A DNA stretch of 64,000 nucleotides, from NCBI GenBank assembly GCA_036381235.1, contig DASVDE010000002.1, forward strand, positions 62,001 to 126,000, in the 5' to 3' direction. A program made the position numbers and the translations under genes. The stretch comes from DASVDE01 sp036381235 (lineage in GTDB: Bacteria > Actinomycetota > Thermoleophilia > Solirubrobacterales > 70-9). Positions 51,202 to 59,350 of this stretch are shown here, in pieces. The first letter of the stretch is position 1; every line of letters begins with the position of its first letter. The notes beneath the pieces were generated by a model. It saw only the letters and a program-made list of their open reading frames with translations. It had not been told where the DNA came from and made no database searches.

Positions 51202-52839
51202 TCCGAGATAGGGCAGCGCGAACTGGGCGATCTCGCCGAACGCCGGAGCGGCGACAGAGCCGCCGTAGATGTCCCCCTGCGGCTGGTCGACGATCACCGA
51301 GACCAGCAGCCGCGGATCCTGCGCAGGCGCGAAGCCTATGAACGAAGCGACGTATTTCGTCTCCGAATAGGTCCCGTTCTCCGCCACCTCCGCGGTGCCG
51401 GTCTTGCCGGCCAGGGTGTAGCCGGGCACGCTGACCTCCGAGGCGGTTCCCCCCGCGGCCAACACCCCTTCCAGCATCGTCCGCACCTGATCGGCGACGC
51501 CGGCGGAGATCACCCGGCGCCCGGGCGGCTCCGTCACCGGCTCGCCGTCGACTTTCTGGATCAGCTGCGGCCGGCGCAGAATCCCGCCGTCGGCGATTGC
51601 CGCATAGCCGGCCATCATCTGCATCGGCGTCACCGAAAGGCCCTGCCCGATCGGCAGGTTGCCCATCGTCGATCCCGAGTAATCCGACAGCCCGGGGACT
51701 ATCCCCCGCTCCTCGGCGGGGAACTGGACGCCAGTGGGACGGCCGAAGCCAAAGCGGTCGATCCAGCGACTGAAGCGCGTGCTGCCCACCTGAAGGCCGA
51801 TCGTCACCGCGCCGACGTTGGAGGACTCGGCGAGGATCTGGGCGACGCTGAGCGTCACCGTCGGGCGCGCCTCGGCGTCGGAGATCGTCCGGTCGGCGAC
51901 CTGGATCGACGGCGGCAAGGTGAAGGAGGACTCCGGGGTGACCAAGCCTTCCTGAAGCGCCGCCGCGACAGTGAACGCCTTGAAGGTAGAGCCCGGCTCG
52001 TAGGTGAACCCGGTCGCCCGGTTGATCAGGTCCTCCGGATTGGCGCTGGAGAGGTTCTCGAGGTCGACAGGCGGCCAGTTGGCCATCGCCAGGACCTGGG
52101 AACTGCGCGGATCCATGACGATCGCCGTGGCGCCCTTTGGCGCGTAGGTCGCGCCTACGGCGGCGAGAACCTCCTCCGTCTTGGACTGGATCGCGGGGTC
52201 GAGGGTGAGCTGGATGTCCTTGCCGTCGCTTGCCTCGGTGATCGTGTTCAGGCGAATCGGCTCACCGAGCGCGTCCTTGACCACCTGGCGCTCGCCATCG
52301 ACCCCGTGGAGGACCGACTCCTCGCCCACCTCCAAACCGGTCAGGCCCTGGCTCTCATCGCCGACCGCGCCGATCACCTGCGCTGCCATCTCCCCCTGGG
52401 GGTAGGTGCGGCGGCTGTCCGGCAGTTGGCCGATCCCAGCCAACTCGAGCCTGTCGACCCGCGCCGCCGTCGGCACGTCGACTTTCTTGGCGACGTAGGA
52501 GAAACCGGAATCGGCAGTGAGGCTCTTCAGCACGTCACCCGGGTCCTCACCGAGGATCGTGGCGAGTTTGTCCGCGGCGCGCTGCGGATTCTTCACCTGG
52601 TAGGGCGTCGCATAGATCGTCGCGGCGTCCTCAGAGGCGGCCAGCGCCTTGCCGTGGCGATCGAGGACGCTGCCGCGCAGGCCCGGGACGGTGACGACAT
52701 CGGTCTGCTGATAGGTGGCTTCCGAGGCCAGCTCGGCGCCCTTCACCCCCTGCAGCCAGAAGGCGCGGCCGACGATGACGAGGAAGCAGAGCAGGAACCC
52801 GGCGAAGAGAAGGCCGATCCTGCGCTCGATAGTGCGCAT
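51187..52839 (-). CDS. ftsI: Septal transpeptidase FtsI / penicillin-binding protein 3
   Basis: Class B PBP that cross-links septal wall. N-terminal membrane helix (LLFAGFLLCFLVIVGRAFWL), dimerisation domain with PGLRGSVLDRHGKALAAS, then the transpeptidase with SxxK in YEPGSTFKAFTVAAAL, SxN in ILAESSNVGA and KTG in LAGKTGTAEVA. 550 residues. Follows ftsL by 6 bp; works with FtsW, encoded downstream of the island. Confidence 0.96.
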   Translation of the reverse strand: MRTIERRIGLLFAGFLLCFLVIVGRAFWLQGVKGAELASEATYQQTDVVTVPGLRGSVLDRHGKALAASEDAATIYATPYQVKNPQRAADKLATILGEDPGDVLKSLTADSGFSYVAKKVDVPTAARVDRLELAGIGQLPDSRRTYPQGEMAAQVIGAVGDESQGLTGLEVGEESVLHGVDGERQVVKDALGEPIRLNTITEASDGKDIQLTLDPAIQSKTEEVLAAVGATYAPKGATAIVMDPRSSQVLAMANWPPVDLENLSSANPEDLINRATGFTYEPGSTFKAFTVAAALQEGLVTPESSFTLPPSIQVADRTISDAEARPTVTLSVAQILAESSNVGAVTIGLQVGSTRFSRWIDRFGFGRPTGVQFPAEERGIVPGLSDYSGSTMGNLPIGQGLSVTPMQMMAGYAAIADGGILRRPQLIQKVDGEPVTEPPGRRVISAGVADQVRTMLEGVLAAGGTASEVSVPGYTLAGKTGTAEVAENGTYSETKYVASFIGFAPAQDPRLLVSVIVDQPQGDIYGGSVAAPAFGEIAQFALPYLGVPQE

Positions 52840-52845
52840 CGAGCC

Positions 52846-53400
52846 CTAGTAGGCCGTGCCCGCCGCGGCCAGTCGTCGGGCGGCTGTGGCGACGTCATCT
52901 CCATCCGCCCGCAGGTATCTGACCGCATCCGCCGCCGGAACGGTCAACCCGAGCGCCGCTCCGTCATGGCGAACCCGGGCGCTCCCTGAGCGCTGCGCGT
53001 CACGGCTGCGAAGGATCGAGTTCTCCTGGTCGAGGGCCTGGATGTTCTGGTCGATCTTCCCGGCGGATGCGGCAAGGCTGAGCGTGACGACGTTCAGCGC
53101 GACGATCCCGGCGAGCAGTACGCCGAGTACCGCGATCCAGGCGCGCCCGCGGGTCATCCGCACCATCAGGCTGGAGTCAGGCAGCTGCCTGACGGCGCTG
53201 GCGGTGCGAACGGCAGCGAGGGGAATGACGTGGGCGCCGGTCCTCTTGGGCGCGGGACGTCGCTTCGGCGCGCGCTGTGGCGCGCGAGCGGGAGCCGTGC
53301 GAGCCCGCGCCTGACGCGCCGCTGGACGTCGCGAGGGGGCGGGCTTGCGAGCGGGAGCCCGGGCCGGCGCTGCCTTGCGAGCGGGAGCGGCGACGGCCAT
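52846..53400 (-). CDS. ftsL: Cell division protein FtsL-like
   Basis: 184 residues: a 75-residue Ala/Pro/Arg/Lys-rich cytoplasmic N terminus, a membrane helix (AWIAVLGVLLAGIVALNVVT), then a heptad region (KIDQNIQALDQENSILRSRD) and a short periplasmic tail. Sequence does not match well, but size, topology and place between rsmH and ftsI define FtsL, which with FtsB activates FtsWI. TGATG overlap with rsmH. Confidence 0.82.
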   Translation of the reverse strand: MAVAAPARKAAPARAPARKPAPSRRPAARQARARTAPARAPQRAPKRRPAPKRTGAHVIPLAAVRTASAVRQLPDSSLMVRMTRGRAWIAVLGVLLAGIVALNVVTLSLAASAGKIDQNIQALDQENSILRSRDAQRSGSARVRHDGAALGLTVPAADAVRYLRADGDDVATAARRLAAAGTAY

Positions 53401-54383
53401 CAGGCCGCCTCGGCGATCTTCATCGCGCCGCGCAGGTGCGCCGACTTCGAGCGCGGGTTGGCGGCGATCTCATCGGCGCCCGGCGCGATCGCGCGACGGG
53501 TCAGCAACTCCGCCTCCGGCTCGCGGCCGCAGGCGCAGACGGGAAGCTCGGGCGGACAGATGCAGCCCTTGGCGCGCTCGGCGAGGAACCGCTTGACGCG
53601 GCGATCCTCGAGCGAGTGAAAGGAAATCGCGGCGAGGCGCCCGCCGACCGGCAACATCCCCCAGGCGGTGGGCAGGGCGTCGTCGAGCGCGTCCAGCTCG
53701 CCGTTGACAGCTATTCGGAGCGCTTGAAAGGTCCGCTTGGCGGGGTGGCCGCCGCCGAAGCGGGCCGAGGCCGGCATTCCCGCCTTCACCGCGGCAACCA
53801 GCTCCGCGGTAGTCGAGAGCGGGCGACGACGGACGATCTCCCGGGCAATGCCTCCTGCGAAGCGCTCCTCCCCAAAGCGGCGCAGGACCTGGGCGATCCG
53901 AGACTCCGGCCACTCGTTGACCAGATCGGCGGCGGTGAAGGCCCCTCGCGTGTCCATTCGCATGTCGAGCGGTGCGTCATAGGAGTAGGAGAAGCCCCGC
54001 TCCCAGGCGTCAACCTGCATCGAGGACATGCCGAGGTCCATGTAGATCATGTCTGGCTTGGTGCCTTCGCCGCGCAGGGCCCGAAGCCCTGCCGAGAAGT
54101 CCTCGCCGATAAAGCGAGATTTGCAGGGGATCTCGGCAGCGAAGTCGGCAAAGCGGGCGGCGGCGGCGGGATCGCGGTCGATGCAGATGAGCATCCCCTC
54201 GGGCCCGAGCCGCTCGGCGAGCAGCCGCGCGTGACCGCCACCGCCGAAGGTGCAGTCGACGGCGACCTGCCCCGGCTGAGGAGCGAGCAGGGCGATCAGC
54301 TCGGCGGCGAGGACTGGCTCGTGTTCGGTCGGCATATAGGAAGGAAGGTTGGCGGGTACGGAGACCGCGTGCGCAAGGCTCAT
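53400..54383 (-). CDS. rsmH: 16S rRNA (cytosine-N4)-methyltransferase RsmH (MraW)
   Basis: Methylates C1402 N4 of 16S rRNA. The ATG at 54383 overlaps the mraZ stop (ATGA), giving 327 residues. SAM loop VDCTFGGGGHARLLAERLG, then MIYMDLGMSSMQVDAWERGF, GHPAKRTFQALRIAVNGEL and ISFHSLEDRRVKRF. A Cys cluster (GCICPPELPVCACG) near the C terminus may bind zinc. The frame upstream of 54383 is not part of the gene. Confidence 0.96.
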   Translation of the reverse strand: MSLAHAVSVPANLPSYMPTEHEPVLAAELIALLAPQPGQVAVDCTFGGGGHARLLAERLGPEGMLICIDRDPAAAARFADFAAEIPCKSRFIGEDFSAGLRALRGEGTKPDMIYMDLGMSSMQVDAWERGFSYSYDAPLDMRMDTRGAFTAADLVNEWPESRIAQVLRRFGEERFAGGIAREIVRRRPLSTTAELVAAVKAGMPASARFGGGHPAKRTFQALRIAVNGELDALDDALPTAWGMLPVGGRLAAISFHSLEDRRVKRFLAERAKGCICPPELPVCACGREPEAELLTRRAIAPGADEIAANPRSKSAHLRGAMKIAEAA

Positions 54384-54817
54384 CCTTCGACCCCCGCGAG
54401 GCCCTCGGCGATCTGCGGCGCCTCGGCGTCGAGCGCCTCCTCCTGCTTCGCCCAGGCGTCGGCGCTCCAGATTTCCAGATACTCCCCGGTGCCGACGACT
54501 ACGCAGGCGCCATCGAGGCCGGCATGCTCGAGCAAAGGCTTGGGCACGCGGATGCGGCCGGCGGAGTCGAGCTTCTCGTCGAAAGATCCCCCGTGGAATC
54601 GGCGCCGCATGCGGCGCGCCTCGCTGCCGAAGGGGCTGTGCGGGGTCAGGAAGCGAGCGGAGAGATCCTCGTAGCCCTCGGGCGTGTGCAACCAGACGCA
54701 GGGGTCGAAGCCCTTGGACAGAACAACTCCATCGGAGAGCGCCGCGCGGAACCGGGAAGGAACGGTTAGGCGGTCCTTGGAGTCGAGACTGTGCTCGTAG
54801 ATACCCCGAAATGCCAC
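54380..54817 (-). CDS. mraZ: Transcriptional regulator MraZ
   Basis: DNA-binding protein with two SpoVT/AbrB-like half domains: EHSLDSKDRLTVPSRFRAAL at 8-27 and DEKLDSAGRIRVPKPLLEHA in the second half. 145 residues, GTG start at 54817 with AAAGGA about ten bases upstream. First gene of the dcw operon; MraZ binds direct repeats in its own promoter, and matching repeats are present at 54915-54944. Confidence 0.95.
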   Translation of the reverse strand: MAFRGIYEHSLDSKDRLTVPSRFRAALSDGVVLSKGFDPCVWLHTPEGYEDLSARFLTPHSPFGSEARRMRRRFHGGSFDEKLDSAGRIRVPKPLLEHAGLDGACVVVGTGEYLEIWSADAWAKQEEALDAEAPQIAEGLAGVEG

Positions 54818-54855
54818 CGCTTCGATTCCTTTCGGGAGGGCTGGAGAAAGAGTTT

Positions 54856-54898
54856 GGACCGAGGTGATGAGGTGGGAGGAGCCTCACCACCCCGGTCC
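54856..54898 (-). ncRNA. Leader hairpin of the mraZ-dcw transcript (possible mraW-like RNA element)
   Basis: GGACCGAGGTGATGAGG (54856-54872) pairs with 54882-54898 in 15 of 17 positions, 9-nt loop. It lies between the promoter and the mraZ start. An actinobacterial mraW RNA motif is known from leaders of these operons; whether this belongs to it needs a covariance model. Confidence 0.35.
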
Positions 54899-54914
54899 AT
54901 GGGCTTCAACTCGA

Positions 54915-54944
54915 GCGCCACAGTACCCCACTTTCCCCCACTTT
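54915..54944 (-). promoter_or_regulatory. MraZ operator (three 10-bp direct repeats)
   Basis: On the minus strand AAAGTGGGGG, AAAGTGGGGT and ACTGTGGCGC follow one another at exactly 10 bp. Known MraZ boxes are runs of AAAGTG-like or TGGG repeats with 10-bp spacing. The repeats sit between the -35 and -10 boxes of the mraZ promoter, so binding should autoregulate the whole cluster. Confidence 0.75.
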
Positions 54945-54948
54945 GCAA
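54920..54948 (-). promoter_or_regulatory. Probable promoter of the mraZ-dcw operon
   Basis: TTGCAA (54948-54943) as -35, 17-bp spacer, TACTGT (54925-54920) as -10, each four of six to consensus. The 100-nt leader then contains the hairpin at 54856-54898. The MraZ repeats overlap the spacer and -10. Confidence 0.6.
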
Positions 54949-54999
54949 CACGACCATCCAATGCAAGCCCCATTGCACCCCGCTCGGTAGGTTCCGGCC

Positions 55000-55839
55000 G
55001 TGAGCCTGCCCGACGACGCCAATGACCTGCGTGGCGTCCACTTCAAGCACCTGATCGGCAGGCAGACGACCTGGCTCGCCATCACCGTCGCGGTCGTGGC
55101 GGCCGGCGTGGCGGGCACCGCTTTCCTCAGCCCCGCGGTTGGCGCTGCCGCTGCGGTCGGCGCCTTCCTGATCGTCCTGATCGTCATCTTCGCGATCGCC
55201 GACTCACGCGCCGAGGACGACTTCTTCGCGGTCTACGCTCAACAGCGCGGCCTGCAGCTCAGCGGCCGCAGCCGGCTGCCCGCAGCAACCCCGCTGCTGC
55301 GCAAAGGGGATGACCGCTACGCCGAGCGGCTGCTCTCCGGCCCGTTGGCCGACGGCGTCGACGGCATGCTCGCCCTCTTCACATATGAGGACGAGACCAC
55401 CGACAGCGAGGGCAACCGGCAGACCAACTACTACCGCTACACCGTCGGTCTGATCGAGGTGCCCGAGTGCGCCGGCGGCGTCCCCGAGCTGTACTGCCAG
55501 CGCAAGTCCGGCCTGCGCGCCCTGGAGAAGTTCGAGGACGTCTTCCGCGGCTCGAAAGAGCGGGTCAAGCTGGAGAGCGAGGCGCTGGATGACAAGTACG
55601 AGATCTTCGCCCGCGAGGGCCAGGACGCCAACTGGCTGCGCCAGCTCTTCTCCCCCACCTTCATCGTCTGGCTGACCGACTCGGCGCCGAAGAAGTTCGC
55701 CTTCGAGCTGGTCGACGGCACCCTCTGCTGCTACGTCAACGGCCATAAGGAGAACGCCGAGGCGCTGGACGTCGTCTGCCAGGCCTCGGCCGCAGTGGCG
55801 ACCCGACTGCGGGAAGAGGCCAGCGAGTCTCGGGTGTAA
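55000..55839 (+). CDS. Two-helix membrane protein of unknown function
   Basis: 279 residues from GTG 55000. N-terminal HFKHLIGRQTTWLAITVAVV and a second helix (AAAVGAFLIVLIVIFAIADS) are membrane segments; the ~210-residue soluble remainder has LFTYEDETTDSEGNRQTNYY, YRYTVGLIEVPE and KFAFELVDGTLCCYVNGHKE. It resembles the general plan of DUF3137-type proteins, but I cannot assign it. Divergent from mraZ, sharing a 182-bp region, and its last codons and TAA are in a perfect palindrome. Confidence 0.65.
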   Translation: MSLPDDANDLRGVHFKHLIGRQTTWLAITVAVVAAGVAGTAFLSPAVGAAAAVGAFLIVLIVIFAIADSRAEDDFFAVYAQQRGLQLSGRSRLPAATPLLRKGDDRYAERLLSGPLADGVDGMLALFTYEDETTDSEGNRQTNYYRYTVGLIEVPECAGGVPELYCQRKSGLRALEKFEDVFRGSKERVKLESEALDDKYEIFAREGQDANWLRQLFSPTFIVWLTDSAPKKFAFELVDGTLCCYVNGHKENAEALDVVCQASAAVATRLREEASESRV

Positions 55840-55879
55840 CGCGTTTGACAGCCATTACCTGTCAAACGCGTTACACCCG
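55831..55879. terminator. Perfect 21-bp-arm palindrome between convergent genes
   Basis: CGGGTGTAACGCG... (55831-55851) and its exact complement at 55859-55879 enclose a 7-nt loop. The TAA of the plus-strand gene (55837-55839) is in the left arm and the tadC stop is 10 bp beyond the right arm. A bidirectional terminator is likely; the perfect symmetry is unusually long. Confidence 0.75.
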
Positions 55880-55888
55880 GCTTAGAAG

Positions 55889-56704
55889 CTAGAAGTTGAG
55901 CAGGGAGCCGGCGTTGGCGATCAGGCCAGCGGCGATCATCAGCAACACGGAGGGAACGAGGACCAGAGCCACCACCAGCTGGATCTTCGGCGCCGCCCGG
56001 GCGGCCCGCTCCTCTACGGCGCGTCGTTGATTTCGACGCAGCGAGCTCGACTGACGGCGCAGCTGCTCTGCCAGAGGTGAGCCGAAGCGGCGCGAGCGCT
56101 CGATCGACGCGCAGAGTGTCGCAAGCTCGCTGCCCGGGACGCGCGAGCGCAGCGAGGCCAGAGCCTCAGCGAGCGGCTCGCCGCAGGAGAGCTCGGCAAC
56201 CGTCACCCGCAACTCGTCGGCCAAGGGCCCGTCGCTTCCCCGCGCCAGCTCTTCGAACCCGGCGGCGACGCTGCGGCCGGAGGTGGTGCTGACGGCGAGC
56301 AGGTCGAGCGTGTCGGGGAGGGCGCCGACAAGACGGCGGCTACGGCGCCGGGCCTCCCGCTCCAGCAGTGCGTCGGGAACGACGAACCCGGCGGCCGGCA
56401 TCCCGATCGCCACAAGCCAGGAGATTCTGCCGGGCGCCGCCGGCGCCGCGATCATCGCCACGATGCCACCGGCGGCGATGCCGGCGAGCTTTGCCATCAG
56501 CACGGCCGGCAGCGGATAGCGCTCTGCCAGACCGGCACGGGCAAGTCGCTCGGGCAGGCCCAGCCTGAGGGCAGCCGCCGCCGAGCGACCCCGAGTCCCG
56601 AAAGAAAGAGTGTCCTCCGCGCCTCTGCGCGACGCGAGCAGCTCTCGCGCCCCCGCGAAGCCGAGCAGCACCGCGATCGCAGCCAGCAGAGAGGCGGCGC
56701 TCAT
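55889..56704 (-). CDS. tadC: Tad secretion membrane protein TadC
   Basis: GspF/T2SSF-like inner-membrane platform, 271 residues. Membrane helices at both ends (SAASLLAAIAVLLGFAGAREL and LVVALVLVPSVLLMIAAGLI) with the T2SSF domain between: ALPDTLDLLAVSTTSGRSVA, FEELARGSDGPLADELRVTV and the ERSRRFGSPLAEQLRRQSSS turn. ATGA overlap with tadB. Last gene of the Tad operon; no pilin gene follows in the window. Confidence 0.88.
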   Translation of the reverse strand: MSAASLLAAIAVLLGFAGARELLASRRGAEDTLSFGTRGRSAAAALRLGLPERLARAGLAERYPLPAVLMAKLAGIAAGGIVAMIAAPAAPGRISWLVAIGMPAAGFVVPDALLEREARRRSRRLVGALPDTLDLLAVSTTSGRSVAAGFEELARGSDGPLADELRVTVAELSCGEPLAEALASLRSRVPGSELATLCASIERSRRFGSPLAEQLRRQSSSLRRNQRRAVEERAARAAPKIQLVVALVLVPSVLLMIAAGLIANAGSLLNF

Positions 56705-57546
56705 TCGACGACCTTCGAGAGGCGGCGGATCGCGAAGAAGCCGGCGACCTGAAGAGCCGCGGCAAGTGCCAGCAACACTGCGGCGGCGGGGGCTCCGAGC
56801 AGCTTGGCCAGGAACCCGGGTTGGATCAACTCGGCGAAGAGGGCGCCGCCGCTCGGCATCGCGACGACCAGCAGGCCGGTGAAGCGGGCCTGCGCCGTCG
56901 CCGAGCGGGCGTCCTCCGCGACTCGGTCGCGCTCCGCCGCGCCCGCAGCGAAGCGACGCAAAAGGCCGGCCAGGTCACCGCCGGCCAGACGCTGGCTGAG
57001 CAGGGCCGCGGCAAAGGCATCGACCCGCGGCGAGCGCATCCGCAGCCGCCACTCCTCGATCGCCCCGGCGGTCGGCGCCCCCAGGTCGAGCTCGGCGCCG
57101 AGCCGAGCAAGCTCCACCGCGGGCGGGCCGTCGAGAGAGGCAGCCGCCGCCGGCAGGGAAGCGCGCAGCGAACGCCCGGCGCTGAGCGAGTCGGCGATCG
57201 CCCCGGCGATGTCCGGGAGGGCGCGCTCCACCGCCGAGCGGTAGCGAGCGCGACGGCTGGAGATCGCCCAGGCCGCGACCCCCGGGCCGGCGACCGCCAG
57301 CGGCAGGGCGAGGGACGCGCCGACCAGAAACCAGCCGCCCAGCACCGCGGCGACCGCCCCCAGGCCCATCAGGCGCCGCCGCTCCAGAGTCGAGGGCGCA
57401 TACCCCTCCCGCCCCGCCCGCCGCAGCGGCTCCAGCGCGACACGCATCCATCGAGCGGCCGCCGGGCTCGCCAGCACCGCTTCGCGCGCCGCCAGCGCGC
57501 AAAGCCCTCCGGCCGCGGCGCCGATCAACGTCGGCAGAACTCTCAT
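56701..57546 (-). CDS. tadB: Tad secretion membrane protein TadB
   Basis: Second T2SSF platform protein, 281 residues: N-terminal helix, AVAAVLGGWFLVGASLALPL, then ALPDIAGAIADSLSAGRSLR, and the C-terminal ALLSQRLAGGDLAGLLRRFA region and helix pair. TadB and TadC form the membrane part of the pilus assembly machine. ATGA overlaps on both sides indicate strict co-translation with TadA and TadC. Confidence 0.88.
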   Translation of the reverse strand: MRVLPTLIGAAAGGLCALAAREAVLASPAAARWMRVALEPLRRAGREGYAPSTLERRRLMGLGAVAAVLGGWFLVGASLALPLAVAGPGVAAWAISSRRARYRSAVERALPDIAGAIADSLSAGRSLRASLPAAAASLDGPPAVELARLGAELDLGAPTAGAIEEWRLRMRSPRVDAFAAALLSQRLAGGDLAGLLRRFAAGAAERDRVAEDARSATAQARFTGLLVVAMPSGGALFAELIQPGFLAKLLGAPAAAVLLALAAALQVAGFFAIRRLSKVVE

Positions 57547-58697
57547 GCGGCGACGGAGAGATCGGCCACGGAGCGGACCGCGGTGCCGCCGACCGCCCGC
57601 ACCACCTCGGCAATCTCGGCGACGTGACGCGACCCGTCGGACCGCCGCTCGAGGTGGACGATGAGATCAATCCCCCTCTGCACCTGCTCGGCGATCGCCT
57701 CATGCGGCAACCCCACCCCCGCCATCAGGGCGAGGGTCTCCAACCGACTCAACGCCTCGGCGGGGGAGTTCGCGTGAACGGTCGAAAGGGCTCCGTCGTG
57801 ACCGGTGTTCAACGCCGTGAGCAGGTCCAGCGCCTCCACCCCGCGCACCTCGCCGATCACGATCCGATCGGGCCGCATCCGCAGCGCGTTGCGGAGCAGG
57901 TCGCGAATAGTCACCTCGCCGCGGCCCTCGACGCTGGCGGGGCGGCTCTCCAGCCGAACGACATGAGGCTGCTGGAGGCGAAGCTCCGCCGCGTCCTCGA
58001 TCGTCACCACCCGTTCTCCCGGCGCGATGAAGCTGGACAGCGCGTTCAACAGTGTCGTCTTGCCTGAGCCGGTGCCACCGCTGATCAGGACGCTGCGGCG
58101 CCCGGCAACCGCGTCCTCCAGCAGCTTGCACTGCGTCGCGCTCAGCGTTCCCAGCTCGACGAGCTCATTCGGCCCCGGGGGTTCGGCACTGAAGCGGCGG
58201 ATCGACACGATCGGCCCATCGATCGCCAGCGGCGGGATCACCACATTGACGCGAGAGCCGTCGGCGAGTCGGGCGTCGACCATCGGGCTGAGCTCATCGA
58301 CCCGGCGACCGAGCGGAGCGAGAATCCGTTCAATCGCATTGCGCAGCTCCTCTTCGTCGGAGAATGCGACACCGGCGCACACGATCCGCCCACGCCGCTC
58401 GACGTACACCCGGCTCGGTCCGTTGACCATCACCTCTTCGACCTCCGGATCGGCGAGCAAATCCTCCAGAGGGCCGAGGCCGACCGTGTCGCGGACGATT
58501 CGGGCGGCGACCTCAGCCTTGGTCCGGGCATCGAGCAATGCCGCCTCCTCCTCGACCAGCCGATCCACCGCGTCCTGCAAATCACCGCTGGACATGCGGC
58601 CTGCCGCCGCCTCGGAGCGGCGGCGCTCGACGAGGCGGGACCGCAGCGAGCCGGCCAACTCCTCCACGTGCCTGTCGCGGACGGACACCCGCTTCAA
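57543..58697 (-). CDS. tadA: Tad/CpaF-type secretion ATPase TadA
   Basis: VirB11-family motor powering pilus assembly or secretion. 384 residues: N-terminal domain (VDRLVEEEAALLDARTKAEV), DPEVEEVMVNGPSRVYVERR, Walker A SGGTGSGKTTLLNAL, Asp box and Walker B VTIEDAAELRLQQPHVVRLE, and the His box LLTALNTGHDGALSTVHANS. Overlaps CpaB and TadB by 4 bp. Confidence 0.94.
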   Translation of the reverse strand: MKRVSVRDRHVEELAGSLRSRLVERRRSEAAAGRMSSGDLQDAVDRLVEEEAALLDARTKAEVAARIVRDTVGLGPLEDLLADPEVEEVMVNGPSRVYVERRGRIVCAGVAFSDEEELRNAIERILAPLGRRVDELSPMVDARLADGSRVNVVIPPLAIDGPIVSIRRFSAEPPGPNELVELGTLSATQCKLLEDAVAGRRSVLISGGTGSGKTTLLNALSSFIAPGERVVTIEDAAELRLQQPHVVRLESRPASVEGRGEVTIRDLLRNALRMRPDRIVIGEVRGVEALDLLTALNTGHDGALSTVHANSPAEALSRLETLALMAGVGLPHEAIAEQVQRGIDLIVHLERRSDGSRHVAEIAEVVRAVGGTAVRSVADLSVAA

Positions 58698-59350
58698 CCT
58701 CGCGGCAGCAGGGTCACCTGACGAGCAAAGTTCTCGGCGGCGATCAGGACCAGAGCCTGGTGCTTGGTGAGACCCAGGGTCGCGCTCGACAGCCCTCCCG
58801 GACCGGGACCGTCAGGGCCGGGACCGAGGGCGATCAGCGGCACCCTCGAGGCGGCAACGTAGGTTCGCCCCCTCCCCACTCCGCTCGGCTCCTTGGTCAC
58901 CACGACGTCGACGCTCGTCCCGCCGACAGAGCGCCCGATCGCGAGCAACGCGTCGGCGCCGCTGACCGCGATCTCAACCGGGCGGAGACCTTCGCCGAGC
59001 CCGGCTGGGACAGGCCCCCGGCCTCCGGGCCGGCGCAGTTGAGCGGCGAGCAGATACGAGCCGGCCGGCAGCGTTGCCTTGGGAATCAGGCCAAGCGCGT
59101 CGGTCGGTGAGGTCAACGTCCCCGAAGGCACGAAACGCATCGGCACCCGCCTAACCTCGATCGCGGTCGAGAGCTCCTTTGGCCCGATCGGGCGACCCGC
59201 GGGAAGAGGCGTGACGAGGATCGTCGCGGGGCGCAACTCGCCATAGCTGTGGGCGACACGCGATCCGTATCCGTTGGCAACCCCAGCCGCGATCGCGGCC
59301 GCCGCCAGCGCCAGCAACAGGAAGGCGAGCGCCCGACCCCTCCTGCTCAT
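58694..59350 (-). CDS. cpaB: CpaB/RcpC-like SAF-domain protein
   Basis: 218 residues with an N-terminal membrane anchor (LAFLLLALAAAAIAAGVANG) and a SAF domain: VTPLPAGRPIGPKELSTAIE, FVPSGTLTSPTDALGLIPKA, TLPAGSYLLAAQLRRP. In pilus systems CpaB/RcpC supports the outer channel; in a monoderm it probably acts at the wall. Sits between the histidine kinase and tadA with ATGA overlaps. Confidence 0.82.
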   Translation of the reverse strand: MSRRGRALAFLLLALAAAAIAAGVANGYGSRVAHSYGELRPATILVTPLPAGRPIGPKELSTAIEVRRVPMRFVPSGTLTSPTDALGLIPKATLPAGSYLLAAQLRRPGGRGPVPAGLGEGLRPVEIAVSGADALLAIGRSVGGTSVDVVVTKEPSGVGRGRTYVAASRVPLIALGPGPDGPGPGGLSSATLGLTKHQALVLIAAENFARQVTLLPRG

